A DNA stretch of 34,268 nucleotides from Alphaproteobacteria bacterium (GTDB lineage Bacteria > Pseudomonadota > Alphaproteobacteria > UBA828). The DNA lies in assembly GCA_022823305.1 (NCBI GenBank), contig JAJDXK010000155.1:1-34268 (forward strand), read 5' to 3'. Positions 16,259 to 26,579 of the stretch are shown here, piece after piece. The notes beneath the pieces are model-generated. The model was given only the letters and a program-made list of their open reading frames with translations. It ran no database searches and was not told where the DNA came from. The translations under genes and the position numbers were made by a program. How positions within the stretch are numbered: position 1 is the stretch's first letter; every line of letters starts with the position of its first letter.

Positions 16259-16272
16259 TTGACGCAGATCAG
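16259..16272 (+). promoter_or_regulatory. FNR/NNR-type binding site upstream of nosR
   Basis: TTGAC-GCAG-ATCAG matches the FNR-family consensus TTGAT-N4-ATCAA at 8 of 10 half-site positions; read on the other strand it ends in GTCAA, the form common in alphaproteobacterial anaerobic promoters. If it acts at -41.5, transcription begins near 16307, about 58 bases before nosR. No clear -10 was found at the expected place. It would switch the operon on at low oxygen, or with nitric oxide if an NnrR/DNR-type regulator binds. Confidence 0.6.
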
Positions 16273-16364
16273 GGCGCCGACGCGAGCCCACGCCACACCG
16301 TAGCGCGCGAATCCGTCGGCGCAGTTGTGGGAGCTGCCCGCCCACTCGCCATGATGCTGGTGCC

Positions 16365-18626
16365 ATGACAGCGCTTTGCAGCCCTGGTGCGAGATGCCCG
16401 GGAGCGACGGCGAGAATCGCCCGCCGCGGCGCGGGCATTGCCGCGTCGCTGCTCTTCCTGCTGATCCTGGTCGCCGCTGCCGGCGAGTCCCGCGCCGCGG
16501 TCGACCTCGGCAGCGCGCTCGCCACCGTGGAGCCCGCAGAGCTGGTGCCCGGCGCCGACCGCTTCGGCCCGCCAGAGGGCGCGCCGCCCCGTGCGCGCGT
16601 CTTCGAGGGCGAGACGCTGCGCGGCTACGTCTTCCTCAACACCGATGTCGCCGGCGCGGTGGGCTATTCCGGCAAGCCCATACACCTCCTCATCGGGCTC
16701 GACACCGAGGGCACCGTCGCCGGCGCGGTGCTGCACGAGCACCACGAGCCGATCGTCCTGATCGGGATTCCCGAGCGCAAGATCAAGGGCTTCATCGGCG
16801 GCTACGTCGGGCGCAACGTGCGGGACTTTCTCGAGCAGCGGGACGCCGGCGACCGCTCGCTCGACATCATCTCCGGCGCCACCGTCACCATCATGGTGAT
16901 CGACGACGCCATCCGCCGCTCGGCGCTGCGGATGGCGCGTGCGCTCGGCCTCGCCGGGCTGGGAACGGCCGCGGCCGCCCAGGCCCCGCGCCGGGGCGAG
17001 ATCGACCCGGCCCAGCAGGGCGCCGAGGACTGGATGACGCTGATTGGCGACGGCTCGGTGCGGCGCCTCAGCCTCAGTGTTGGCGACGTGACCCGGGACT
17101 TCGCGGCCGCGGGCAAGGAGAAGGCGGCGTCACGGCCCGAGGGCGACGATGCGGAGGCGCGCTTCATCGACCTCTACGCAGGGCTCGCGAGCGTGCCCGT
17201 GATCGGCCGCAGCCTGCTCGGCGAGGCCGAGTACGAGAACCTGCGCGCTCGGCTGGAGCCCGGCCAGCATGCGCTGCTGATCGCCGCCAACGGCCTCTAC
17301 TCGTTCAAGGGCTCGGGCTTCGTGCGCGGCGGCATCTTCGACCGCATCCAGCTCGCCCAGGGCGACGGCAGCATCCGCTTCCGCGACCGCAACTACAAGC
17401 ACCTGGGCGACGTCGAGGCGGAGCTCGCGCAGCCCTTCGCCGAGGTCGGGCTCTTCGTGGTGCCGGCCGATGCCGAGTTCGACCCGGCCGCACCGTGGAC
17501 CCTCCAGCTCCTGGTGCAGCGCGCGATCGGCGCCCTCGACAAGGACTTCCTGCTCTACGAGCTGGGCTACACCCTGCCGGGCCGCTACCTGCTGCCGCTA
17601 CCCCCGGCGGCGACCGAGGCGGCCCCGGCGCTCAGCGAGCCGGAGCCCGCGCCGGAGCTCTGGCGGCGCATCTGGGAGGACCGCATCGTCGACGTGGCGG
17701 TGCTGGGCGTGGCGCTCATCGTGCTCACGCTGCTCTTCTTCTTCCAGGAGTGGTTCGTGAAACGGCCCAAGCTCGCGACCTCGGTGCGCGTGGGCTTCCT
17801 GCTTTTCACCGTCGCCTGGCTCGGCGGCTTCGCCCAGGCCCAGCTCTCGGTGGTGAACGTGCTCACCTTCGGCAACGCGCTCGTCACCGAGTTCAAGTGG
17901 GACTATTTCCTGATGGACCCGCTGATCTTCCTGCTCTGGTGCGGCACCGCGATCGCGCTGCTCTTCTGGGGCCGGGGGGTGTTCTGCGGCTGGCTCTGCC
18001 CCTTCGGCGCCCTGCAGGAGCTGCTCAACAAGGCGGCAAGGCTCGCGCGCGTGCCGCAGGTGACGCTCCCCTGGGGGCTGCACGAGCGGCTCTGGCCGGT
18101 CAAGTACGTGATCTTCATCGGCATCTTCGGGGTCTCGCTCTACGATCTCGCGCTCGCCGAGCGGCTCTCGGAGGTGGAACCCTTCAAGACCACGGTGATC
18201 CTGCGCTTCGCCCACGAGTGGCCCTTCGTGGCCTGGGCCGGCGTGATGCTGGGCGCCGGGCTCTTCGTCGAGCGCTTCTTCTGCCGCTACCTCTGCCCGC
18301 TGGGGGCGGCGCTCGCGATTCCCGGCAAGATCAGGGTGATGGAGTGGCTGCGCCGCCACAAGGAATGCGGCGCGCCCTGCCATCGCTGCGCCCAGGAGTG
18401 CATGGTGCAGGCGATCCACCCCGACGGGCACATCAACCAGAACGAGTGCCTCTACTGCATGCACTGCCAGCAGGTCTACCACGACGAGCACCGCTGCCCG
18501 CCGATGATCCAGCGCCGCCTCAAGCGCGAGCGGCGCCGGGCGCGGGCCTCGGCGCACGTCGTTGTTCCACAGGCGGCCCCCGCCGCAGCCGGCGCGGGCC
18601 GTCCCGATGCAACCCCAGGGTCCTGA
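16365..18626 (+). CDS. nosR: NosR, flavin/iron-sulfur membrane protein of N2O respiration
   Basis: A 753-residue polytopic protein thought to pass quinol electrons to NosZ and to be needed for nos expression. In order: an N-terminal signal or anchor (about residues 24-45), a periplasmic FMN-binding domain with the covalent flavin motif SGATVT (170-175, T175 the likely attachment site), several transmembrane helices from about residue 450, the two membrane CxxxCP motifs at C541/C545 and C640/C644, and a cytoplasmic two-cluster ferredoxin region with cysteines 668, 672, 675, 679, 695, 698 and 701. All cofactor sites look complete. nosZ starts 22 bases after its stop. No strong ribosome binding site precedes the ATG. 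Confidence 0.95.
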   Translation: MTALCSPGARCPGATARIARRGAGIAASLLFLLILVAAAGESRAAVDLGSALATVEPAELVPGADRFGPPEGAPPRARVFEGETLRGYVFLNTDVAGAVGYSGKPIHLLIGLDTEGTVAGAVLHEHHEPIVLIGIPERKIKGFIGGYVGRNVRDFLEQRDAGDRSLDIISGATVTIMVIDDAIRRSALRMARALGLAGLGTAAAAQAPRRGEIDPAQQGAEDWMTLIGDGSVRRLSLSVGDVTRDFAAAGKEKAASRPEGDDAEARFIDLYAGLASVPVIGRSLLGEAEYENLRARLEPGQHALLIAANGLYSFKGSGFVRGGIFDRIQLAQGDGSIRFRDRNYKHLGDVEAELAQPFAEVGLFVVPADAEFDPAAPWTLQLLVQRAIGALDKDFLLYELGYTLPGRYLLPLPPAATEAAPALSEPEPAPELWRRIWEDRIVDVAVLGVALIVLTLLFFFQEWFVKRPKLATSVRVGFLLFTVAWLGGFAQAQLSVVNVLTFGNALVTEFKWDYFLMDPLIFLLWCGTAIALLFWGRGVFCGWLCPFGALQELLNKAARLARVPQVTLPWGLHERLWPVKYVIFIGIFGVSLYDLALAERLSEVEPFKTTVILRFAHEWPFVAWAGVMLGAGLFVERFFCRYLCPLGAALAIPGKIRVMEWLRRHKECGAPCHRCAQECMVQAIHPDGHINQNECLYCMHCQQVYHDEHRCPPMIQRRLKRERRRARASAHVVVPQAAPAAAGAGRPDATPGS

Positions 18627-18648
18627 CGAAGAGGAGAGAGCAGAGACC

Positions 18649-20574
18649 ATGTCGAAGAAAGCGGAAACCGAACACACGGGCGTCACACGGCGCGAGCTGA
18701 TCGGCACCACGGCGAAGATCGCCACCGTGGGCGGCGTGGTGGCCGCCGGCGTCGCGGGCGCGAGCCCGGCCGGCCCGCCGCGCAAGGCCAGCGCCGCCAC
18801 CGAGGCGGGCTCGGCCCACGTGGGGCCCGGCCAGCTCGACGAGTACTACGGCTTCTGGTCGTCCGGCCAGTCCGGCGAGGTGCGCGTCTTCGGCGTGCCG
18901 TCGATGCGCGAGCTGCTGCGCATTCCGGTGTTCAACCGCTGCAGCGCCACCGGCTGGGGGCTCACCAACGAGAGCCGCAGGATCATGACCGAGAACCTCC
19001 TGCCCGAGACCAGGAAGTTTCTCGAATCGCGCGGCGGCATCTACACCAACGGCGACGCCCACCATCCGCACATGTCGTTCACCGACGGCACCTACGACGG
19101 GCGCTACGTCTGGATCAACGACAAGGCCAACACGCGGGTGGCACGGATCCGCTGCGACGTGATGAAGGTCGACAAGATCGTCGAGATCCCCAACGCCAAC
19201 GACATCCACGGGCTCAGGCCGCAGAAGTACCCGCGCACGGGCTACGTGTTCTGCAACGGCGAGCACGAGATCCCGCTGCCCAACGACGGCTCGGTGCTCG
19301 ACGACCCGTCGCAGTACATCGCCATCTTCACGGCGCTCGACGGCGACACCATGGAGGTGGCCTGGCAGGTGATCGTCGACGGCAACCTCGACAACGTCGA
19401 TGCCGACTACCAGGGCAAGTACGCGGTCTCCACCTGCTACAACTCCGAGATGGGCATGAACCTGGAGGAGATGACCGCCGCCGAGCAGGACTGGGCCGTG
19501 GTCTTCAACATCGCCCGCATTGAGCAGGGGGTGATGGACGGCGACTACACCGAACACCAGGGGGTCAAGGTGCTGGACGGGCGCAAGGGCTCGCCCTACA
19601 CCCGCTACATCCCGATCTCCACCAGCCCCCATGGCGTCAACACCGCGCCCGACGGCCACCACATCGTCATCAACGGCAAGCTGTCGCCGACCGTCTCGGT
19701 CATCGACGTGCGCCGCCTCGACGACCTGTTCGACGACAAGATCGCGCCGCGTGACGTGATCGTCGCCGAGCCCGAGCTCGGCCTCGGGCCGCTGCACACC
19801 GCCTTCGACGGCAAGGGCAACTGCTTCACCACGATCTTTCTCGACAGTCAGGTCTGCAAGTGGAACATGGACGCCGCCATCCGCCAGTACAACGGCGAGG
19901 ATGTGGACCCGATCGTCGAGAAGATCGACGTGCACTACCAGCCCGGCCACAACCACACGTCGATGGGCGAGACCAAGGAGGCCGACGGCAAGTGGCTGGT
20001 CTCGCTCAACAAGTTCTCGAAGGACCGGTTCATCAACGTGGGCCCGCTGAAGCCCGAGTGCGAGCAGCTCATCGACATCTCCGGCGACAGGATGCAGCTG
20101 GTCCACGACGGCCCGACCTTCTCCGAGCCGCATGACTGCATCATCGTGCACCGCAGCAAGATGAATCCGAACCAGATCTGGGACCGCAACGACCCGACCT
20201 GGGAGGAGGCACGCCAGCAGGCGGCGAAGGACGGCGTCGATCTCGACTGGGGCGAGGACGTGATCCGCGACGGCAACAAGGTGCGGGTCTACATGTACTC
20301 GGTCGCGCCCTCCTTCAGCCTCGAGAAGTTCGAGGTCAACGAGGGGGACGAGGTCACGGTCTACATCACCAACCAGGACGACGTGGACGACCTCAGCCAC
20401 GGCTGGAGCCTCTCCAACTACGGGGTCGCCATGGAGGTGGCGCCCCAGGCCACTGCGTCGGTGACCTTCACCGCCGACAGGCCCGGCGTCCACTGGTTCT
20501 ACTGCCAGTGGTTCTGCCACGCGCTCCACATGGAGATGCGGGGGCGCATGTTCGTGAAGCCCAAGAGCGCCTGA
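18649..20574 (+). CDS. nosZ: Nitrous oxide reductase NosZ, clade I (TAT-exported)
   Basis: A 641-residue periplasmic copper enzyme that reduces N2O to N2. The twin-arginine signal (TRRELIG, R14-R15, followed by a hydrophobic alanine/valine stretch) marks clade I. The N-terminal seven-bladed propeller supplies the CuZ histidines, starting with H138, H139 and H141 in DAHHPH, with others in SPHGVN, NHTSMGE and EPHDC. The C-terminal cupredoxin domain has the CuA ligands H584 and C619-x3-C623-x3-H627-x2-M630. All motifs are intact, so the enzyme should be active. GAGGAGAGAG lies ahead of the ATG. The nosD ATG shares the final base of its stop codon. Confidence 0.98.
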   Translation: MSKKAETEHTGVTRRELIGTTAKIATVGGVVAAGVAGASPAGPPRKASAATEAGSAHVGPGQLDEYYGFWSSGQSGEVRVFGVPSMRELLRIPVFNRCSATGWGLTNESRRIMTENLLPETRKFLESRGGIYTNGDAHHPHMSFTDGTYDGRYVWINDKANTRVARIRCDVMKVDKIVEIPNANDIHGLRPQKYPRTGYVFCNGEHEIPLPNDGSVLDDPSQYIAIFTALDGDTMEVAWQVIVDGNLDNVDADYQGKYAVSTCYNSEMGMNLEEMTAAEQDWAVVFNIARIEQGVMDGDYTEHQGVKVLDGRKGSPYTRYIPISTSPHGVNTAPDGHHIVINGKLSPTVSVIDVRRLDDLFDDKIAPRDVIVAEPELGLGPLHTAFDGKGNCFTTIFLDSQVCKWNMDAAIRQYNGEDVDPIVEKIDVHYQPGHNHTSMGETKEADGKWLVSLNKFSKDRFINVGPLKPECEQLIDISGDRMQLVHDGPTFSEPHDCIIVHRSKMNPNQIWDRNDPTWEEARQQAAKDGVDLDWGEDVIRDGNKVRVYMYSVAPSFSLEKFEVNEGDEVTVYITNQDDVDDLSHGWSLSNYGVAMEVAPQATASVTFTADRPGVHWFYCQWFCHALHMEMRGRMFVKPKSA

Positions 20575-21841
20575 TGCGCCTGCGGCGTGCGGTGCCGGCC
20601 CTCTGCGCGGCGGCGATGCTGCTTGCCGCCGCCGGAGGGCCGCGCGCCGCGGCCGCGGACGCGATCCATGTCACGCCGGGTGCGGGGGCGTTGCAGGCGG
20701 CGCTGGATGCGGCCCCGCCCGGTGCGGTGCTGAGGCTCACGCCAGGCGTCTACCCCGGTCCGGTCGTCATCGACCGCACGCTGACGCTGGAGGGGGAGCC
20801 CGGCGCCATCCTCGACGGCGGCGGCAAGGGCCGCGTGCTCAGCGTCGTCGCGCCGGACGTGACGGTGCGCGGGCTCATGGTGCGCAACTCGGGCACCAGC
20901 CTCGCCGAGACCGACGCCGGCATCTTCCTCGACAAGCCGGCCTCGGGCACGCTGATCGAGGGCAACCGGGTCGAGAACAACCTCTTCGGCATCTACCTGC
21001 ACGGCGCCAGGCGCGCGCTGGTGCGCGGCAACGAGGTGATCGGCAGGCAGGACCTGCGCATGAGCGAGCGCGGCAACGGCATCCACCTCTGGGCGGCTAG
21101 GGGCTCGGTGGTGGAGGGCAACCGCGTGCAATTCGGCCGCGACGGCATCTTCGTCACCACCAGCCGCAAGAACGCGTTCCGCAACAACGCGTTCCGCGAC
21201 CTGCGCTTCGCCATCCACTACATGTACACCCACGACAGCGAGGTCAGCGGCAACCGCTCCCGCGACAACCACGTGGGCTACGCGCTGATGTATTCGGACC
21301 GCCTGCGCGTGTTCGACAACGTCTCGGTGGGCGATCGCGACCACGGCATGCTGTTCAACTTCACCAACAAGTCGCGCATCGAGGGCAACGTCGTGCGCGC
21401 AGGCCGCACCAAGTGCGTCTTCCTCTACAACGCCAACCGCAACCTGCTCTCGGGCAACCTCTTCGAGGGCTGCGCCATCGGCATCCACTTCACCGCGGGC
21501 TCCGAGGGCAACCGCATCGTGGGTAACGGCTTCGTCGGCAACGCGACGCAGGTGAAGTACGTCGGCACCCGCCACGTCGAGTGGTCGGCGGAGGGCGTCG
21601 GCAACTACTGGAGCGACAACCCGGCGCTCGACCTCGACGGCGACGGCATCGCCGACGTGCCCTATCGCCCCAACGACCTCATCGACCAGGTGGTCTGGCG
21701 CCATCCGCTGGCCAAGCTGCTGCTCACCAGCCCCTCGGTGCGAATCCTGCGCTGGGCGCACGACCGCTTCCCCTCGATCTATCCGGGCGGCGTGGTCGAT
21801 TCCGCCCCGCTCATGCGCCCGCCCGCGCTGGAGGCAGGCTG

Positions 21842-21842
<1 letters not shown>
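20574..21842 (+). CDS. nosD: NosD, periplasmic copper/sulfur-site maturation protein
   Basis: A 422-residue secreted right-handed beta-helix protein. It has a signal peptide ([21 protein letters not shown], cleavage after AAAA or so) and then repeated carbohydrate-binding/sugar-hydrolase-like turns rich in GN and NN (EGNRVENN, RNNAFRD, SGNRSRDN, EGNVVRAG, SGNLFEG). The family works with NosF and NosY to assemble the CuZ cluster in NosZ. The start at 20574 gives a TGATG overlap with nosZ; the longer frame runs back inside nosZ and lacks a signal peptide. It overlaps nosF in the same way. Confidence 0.95.
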
Positions 21843-22770
<928 letters not shown>

Positions 22771-22774
<4 letters not shown>

Positions 22775-23598
22775 GCGCGGTCGCCGTCATCGCCGGGCGC
22801 GAGGTGCTTGCGGGCGTCCGCAACCGCTGGATGCTCGCCGCCACCCTGCTGCTCGGCGCACTCGCGCTGATCCTCGCCTTCGTCGGCTCGAGTCCGGTCG
22901 GCGCGGTCGACGCGACGAGGCTCTCGATCACCGTCGTCAGCCTCTCCAGCCTCTCGGTCTTCCTGGTGCCGCTGATCGGGCTGCTGGTGAGCTACGACAC
23001 GCTGGTGGGCGAGATCGAGCGGGGGACGATGCCGCTGCTGATGACCTGCCCGGTGACTCGCTGGCGCGTCGTGCTCGGCAAGTTCGCGGGCCAGGTCGCG
23101 ATCCTCGCCGTGGCCACGGTGGCGGGCTTCGGCATCGCCGCGCTGGTGGCGGGGCTGGGCGAGGGCGGCGGGCCCGAGGCCTGGGGCGCCTTCGGGACCA
23201 TGCTGGGCGCCTCGATCCTGCTGGGCGCCGCCTTCATCGCGCTCGGCACCCTCTTCAGCGCCGTGGTGGCGGAGCGCGGCACCGCGGCCGGGATCTCGGC
23301 TGCGGCGTGGCTGGTCTTCGTCGTGCTCTTCGACATGGCGCTGCTCGCCATCCTCGTCGCCGACGAGGGCCACGCGGTCTCGGGCGAGCTCTTCCGCGTA
23401 CTGCTCCTGCTCAACCCGACCGACGTCTACCGCATGCTGACGCTCGCGGGCTCCGAGACCGTGGGCGCGCTCTCCGGCATGGCGGGCGTCAGCGCCGAGG
23501 CCGCCTTCGGGCACGGCGTCCTGCTGCCCGTGATGCTGCTCTGGATCGCCGCCCCGCTCGCGCTCGCGGGCCTTCTCTTCGGGAGGAAGGAGCTGTGA
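22771..23598 (+). CDS. nosY: NosY, membrane subunit of the Nos ABC complex
   Basis: A 275-residue inner-membrane permease-like protein with about six hydrophobic segments (for example residues 20-40, 55-75, 107-127, 140-165, 176-200 and the C-terminal LPVMLLWIAAPLALAGLLF). It carries the family signature region YDTLVGEIERGTMPLLMTCPVTRWRVVLGK, interrupted here only by the short coupling helix. With NosF it forms the transporter that supplies a sulfur species or acts mechanically on NosD. It has a GTG start overlapping the nosF stop, and its own stop overlaps nosL. Confidence 0.93.
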
Positions 23599-24146
23599 GG
23601 CGTGCCCTTGCCCTGGTCGCGGCCGCGCTCTTCGCGCTGGGGCTGGCCGCGGGCTGCGGCGACGACAACGACGTGGTGGCGAAGCCCGCGCCGGTGGAGC
23701 CCACGCGCGAGGCGACCGGCCACTACTGCGGCATGATCCTGGTCGATCACAGCGGCCCCAAGGCCCAGGTTCACCTGCCCGACCAGCCCCATCCGGTCTG
23801 GTTCTCCTCGGTGCGGGACGCGATCGCCTTCACCATGCTGCCGGAGGAGCCCCGCAACATCGCCGCCATGTACGTGAACGACATGGGCACGGCCCAGTGG
23901 GACGCGCCGGAGCCCGGCACCTGGATCGACGCCGAGGGCGCCTGGTACGTGATCGGGAGCGCGCGCATGGGCGGCATGGGCGTGCCAGAGGCCGTGCCCT
24001 TCGCAGCCCGCGAAGCCGCCGAGCAGTTCGTCGCGGCGCACGGCGGGCGCATCGTCGCGCTTGCCGACGTGCCGGAGGGCTACATCTTCGCCTACGCCGA
24101 GGAGCCGGACGGGGCCGACCCGGCTGGACACGGGGAGCACCAATGA
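23595..24146 (+). CDS. nosL: NosL, copper chaperone lipoprotein
   Basis: A 183-residue outer-surface lipoprotein that delivers Cu(I) to the Nos maturation machinery. The lipobox is LAAGC with C21 as the lipidated cysteine. The copper-binding HYCGM motif sits at residues 43-47 (C45, M47), followed by the conserved WFSSVRDAIAF region and the AARMGGMG-like glycine/methionine stretch. The start is a GTG in a GTGA overlap with nosY; its stop overlaps the ATG of nosX. Confidence 0.94.
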   Translation: MRRALALVAAALFALGLAAGCGDDNDVVAKPAPVEPTREATGHYCGMILVDHSGPKAQVHLPDQPHPVWFSSVRDAIAFTMLPEEPRNIAAMYVNDMGTAQWDAPEPGTWIDAEGAWYVIGSARMGGMGVPEAVPFAAREAAEQFVAAHGGRIVALADVPEGYIFAYAEEPDGADPAGHGEHQ

Positions 24147-25123
24147 GCATCGTGCCCGGCGTCGCGCCGACCCGGCGGCGCTTCATCGCCATCGCCGCGG
24201 CGGCGGCCGGCCTGCCCTTCGCGGTGCTCCGCGCGCGCGCGGAGACGGCGCCGCTGCAGCGCTGGTCGGGCATCGCGTTGGGCGCCCGGGCCGAGATCGT
24301 GCTGCACGATTCCGATCCCGCCCGCGCGCGCCGGCTGATCGCGGCCTGCGTCGCCGAGATCGACCGGCTGGAGGATGTGTTCAGCCTCTACCGGCCCGAG
24401 AGCGCGCTCGCGCGCCTCAACCGGGACGGCCGGCTCCCGGCGCCGCCGCTGGAGCTGGTCGCGCTGCTGGCCGAGGCCCACCATTACGCGGAGCGGACCG
24501 AGGGCGCCTTCGACGTCACCGTGCAGCCGCTCTGGCGCCTCCATGCCACGCATTTCGCGCAACCCGGCGCCCGCGCCAGCGGGCCGGAGGCAGGCGCGAT
24601 CGCACGGGCGCAGGCGCTGGTGGACTACCGCGCCGTCGAGATCGAGCCGGCAGAGGTCCGCTTCGCCCGGCCGGGCATGGCGGTGACGCTGAACGGCATC
24701 GCCCAGGGCTACATCACCGACCGCATCGCGGCCCTGCTGCGCGACGCCGGCATGGGCAGCGTGCTGCTCGACATCGGCGAGACGCGCGCGCTCGGCCGCC
24801 ACCCCGACGGCCGCCCCTGGCGCGTCGGCATCCGCCATGCGGCGCGGCCGGAGACGGTCGCGCGCACGATCGCGCTCGCCGACCGTGCCGTCGCCACCTC
24901 GGCGGGCATCGCGAGCCCCTTCGATGCGAGCGGCCGCCACCACCACCTCTTCGATCCCGCGACGGGCAGACCGGCGCGCACGAGCGGGCAGGTCTCGGTG
25001 ATCGCGCCCCGCGCCACCACGGCCGATGCGCTGTCGACCGCGCTCGCGGTCCTGCCGCCCGCGCGCGCCGCCGCCGTCGCCGCCCGCTTCCCCGAAATTT
25101 CCGTGGTGAGAGATGCGGGCTAG
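24143..25123 (+). CDS. nosX: NosX, ApbE-family flavin transferase
   Basis: A 326-residue periplasmic protein of the ApbE family, which attaches FMN from FAD covalently to threonine; its partner here should be T175 of NosR. A twin-arginine-like signal (TRRRFIAIAAAAAGL) precedes the catalytic domain. Family blocks include FSLYRPESALARLN, VTLNGIAQGYITDRIA, VLLDIGETRALG, HHLFDPATGRPA and TTADALSTALAVL, the last contributing the Mg-binding Asp and Thr. It is the last gene of the operon, starting in an ATGA overlap with nosL, and thrB follows after 43 bases. Confidence 0.93.
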   Translation: MSIVPGVAPTRRRFIAIAAAAAGLPFAVLRARAETAPLQRWSGIALGARAEIVLHDSDPARARRLIAACVAEIDRLEDVFSLYRPESALARLNRDGRLPAPPLELVALLAEAHHYAERTEGAFDVTVQPLWRLHATHFAQPGARASGPEAGAIARAQALVDYRAVEIEPAEVRFARPGMAVTLNGIAQGYITDRIAALLRDAGMGSVLLDIGETRALGRHPDGRPWRVGIRHAARPETVARTIALADRAVATSAGIASPFDASGRHHHLFDPATGRPARTSGQVSVIAPRATTADALSTALAVLPPARAAAVAARFPEISVVRDAG

Positions 25124-25147
25124 GATGCGCCCCGCCTAACCTCGATT

Positions 25148-25160
25148 CCCGCAGAGCGGG
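25148..25160 (+). other. Small hairpin directly ahead of thrB
   Basis: CCCGC-AGA-GCGGG forms a perfect 5-bp stem ending 6 bases before the thrB ATG, where a ribosome binding site would be. It has no T-tract, so it is not a standard terminator. It could damp thrB translation or be incidental. Confidence 0.25.
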
Positions 25161-25166
25161 CGCCCC

Positions 25167-26132
25167 ATGGCCGTCTACACCGAAGTCTCCGACGACGAGC
25201 TCGCCGCCTTCACCGCGGACTACGACATCGGCCCGGTCCTCTCCTTCAAGGGCATCGCCGAGGGGGTCGAGAACTCGAACTACCTGCTGCTGACCAAGAG
25301 CGGCCCCTACATCCTCACGCTCTACGAAAAGCGGGTCGCGGCCGAGGACCTGCCCTTCTTCCTCGGCCTGATCGAGCACCTGGCGGGGCGCGGCGTGCCC
25401 TGCCCGGTGCCGGTCCACGGCCGCGACGGCGCGGTGCTGCGCGAGCTCTGCGGCCGGCCGGCGGCGATCACGAGCTTTCTCGCCGGAGTCTGGCCCAGGC
25501 GTCCCGCGCCCGCCCATTGCGCGGCGCTGGGCGAGGCGCTCGCGCGGATGCACCTCGCCGGCCTCGACTACCCGGCGGAGCGCGCCAACGCGCTCTCGCT
25601 CTCGAGCTGGCGGCCGCTCTTCGAGCGCTGCCGCGCCGGCGCCGACGACGTGGTCCCCGGCCTCTCGGCCGAGATCGCGACGGCGCTGGAGCGGATCGAG
25701 GCGGAATGGCCGCGCGATCTGCCGCGCGGCGTGATTCACGCCGATCTCTTTCCCGACAACGTGTTCTTCGAGCGGGGCCGGCTCAGCGGCCTGATCGACT
25801 TCTACTTCGCCTGCAACGACGCGCTGGTCTACGACCTCGCCGTTTGCCTCAACGCATGGTGCTTCGAGCCGGACCTCAGCTTCAACGTGACCAAGGCGCG
25901 CTACGTCATCGCGCGCTACCGTGCAGTGCGCCGCTGCTCGGAGGCGGAGATCGCGGCCCTGCCGCGGCTGGCGGAGGGCGCCGCGCTGCGCTTTCTGCTC
26001 ACCCGCCTCTACGACTGGATCAACCAGGTGGACGGCGCGCTGGTGCAGCCCAAGGACCCGCGCGAGTACCTGCACAAGCTGCGCTTTCATCGCGGCGTCA
26101 GCGACCCGCGCGCCTACGGCATCGACCCGTGA
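25167..26132 (+). CDS. thrB: Homoserine kinase (ThrB, choline-kinase fold)
   Basis: A 321-residue cytoplasmic kinase that phosphorylates L-homoserine, the step before threonine synthase. It belongs to the aminoglycoside phosphotransferase/choline kinase fold found in alphaproteobacteria, not the GHMP kinase type of E. coli. The N-terminal MAVYTEVSDDELAAF and FKGIAEGVENSNYLL segments are characteristic; the catalytic Brenner motif is HADLFPDN (H191, D193, N198), followed by the metal-binding LIDFYFA. It is paired with rnhA, 3 bases downstream. In many relatives ispH lies just upstream; here the nos operon does. Confidence 0.95.
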   Translation: MAVYTEVSDDELAAFTADYDIGPVLSFKGIAEGVENSNYLLLTKSGPYILTLYEKRVAAEDLPFFLGLIEHLAGRGVPCPVPVHGRDGAVLRELCGRPAAITSFLAGVWPRRPAPAHCAALGEALARMHLAGLDYPAERANALSLSSWRPLFERCRAGADDVVPGLSAEIATALERIEAEWPRDLPRGVIHADLFPDNVFFERGRLSGLIDFYFACNDALVYDLAVCLNAWCFEPDLSFNVTKARYVIARYRAVRRCSEAEIAALPRLAEGAALRFLLTRLYDWINQVDGALVQPKDPREYLHKLRFHRGVSDPRAYGIDP

Positions 26133-26135
26133 GAC

Positions 26136-26570
26136 ATGCGGGTTAGGATCCACACCGACGGCGCCTGCAGCGGCAATCCGGGGCCGGGGGGCTGGGGCGC
26201 GGTGATGGCCTGCAACGGCCGCACCCGCGAGCTCAGCGGCGCGCACCCGGATACCACCAACAACCGCATGGAGCTCACCGCCGCGATCCGGGCGCTGGAG
26301 GCGCTCACGCGCCCGTCGGCCGTCGACCTTTACACCGACAGCACCTACCTCAGGGACGGAATCACCCGCTGGCTGCCCGGCTGGAAGGCCAGGGGCTGGC
26401 GCACCGCGAGCAAGGCGCCGGTCAAGAACCGCGATCTGTGGGAAGCCCTCGACGCCCTCGGCAAGCGCCACGACGTGGCCTGGCACTGGGTGCGGGGCCA
26501 TACCGGCGATCCCGGCAACGAGCGCGCCGATGCGCTGGCCCGGGAGGCGCTGAAGGCGGGCGCGGGGTAG
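26136..26570 (+). CDS. rnhA: Ribonuclease HI
   Basis: A 144-residue enzyme that removes the RNA strand of RNA-DNA hybrids. The DEDD active site is complete: D8 ([16 protein letters not shown]), E46 (NRMELTA), D68 (LYTDSTYL) and D132 (NERADALA), with the mobile H122 in [10 protein letters not shown] and the basic handle region [20 protein letters not shown]. Length is standard. It follows thrB in the conserved pair and is convergent with the oxidoreductase gene, the stops being 9 bases apart. Confidence 0.97.
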   Translation: MRVRIHTDGACSGNPGPGGWGAVMACNGRTRELSGAHPDTTNNRMELTAAIRALEALTRPSAVDLYTDSTYLRDGITRWLPGWKARGWRTASKAPVKNRDLWEALDALGKRHDVAWHWVRGHTGDPGNERADALAREALKAGAG

Positions 26571-26579
26571 GAGGCCCGG

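Noticed and set aside
18520..20529. Minus-strand open frame of 669 codons opposite nosZ
   Set aside because: Shadow of nosZ, whose copper ligands are all in frame on the plus strand.
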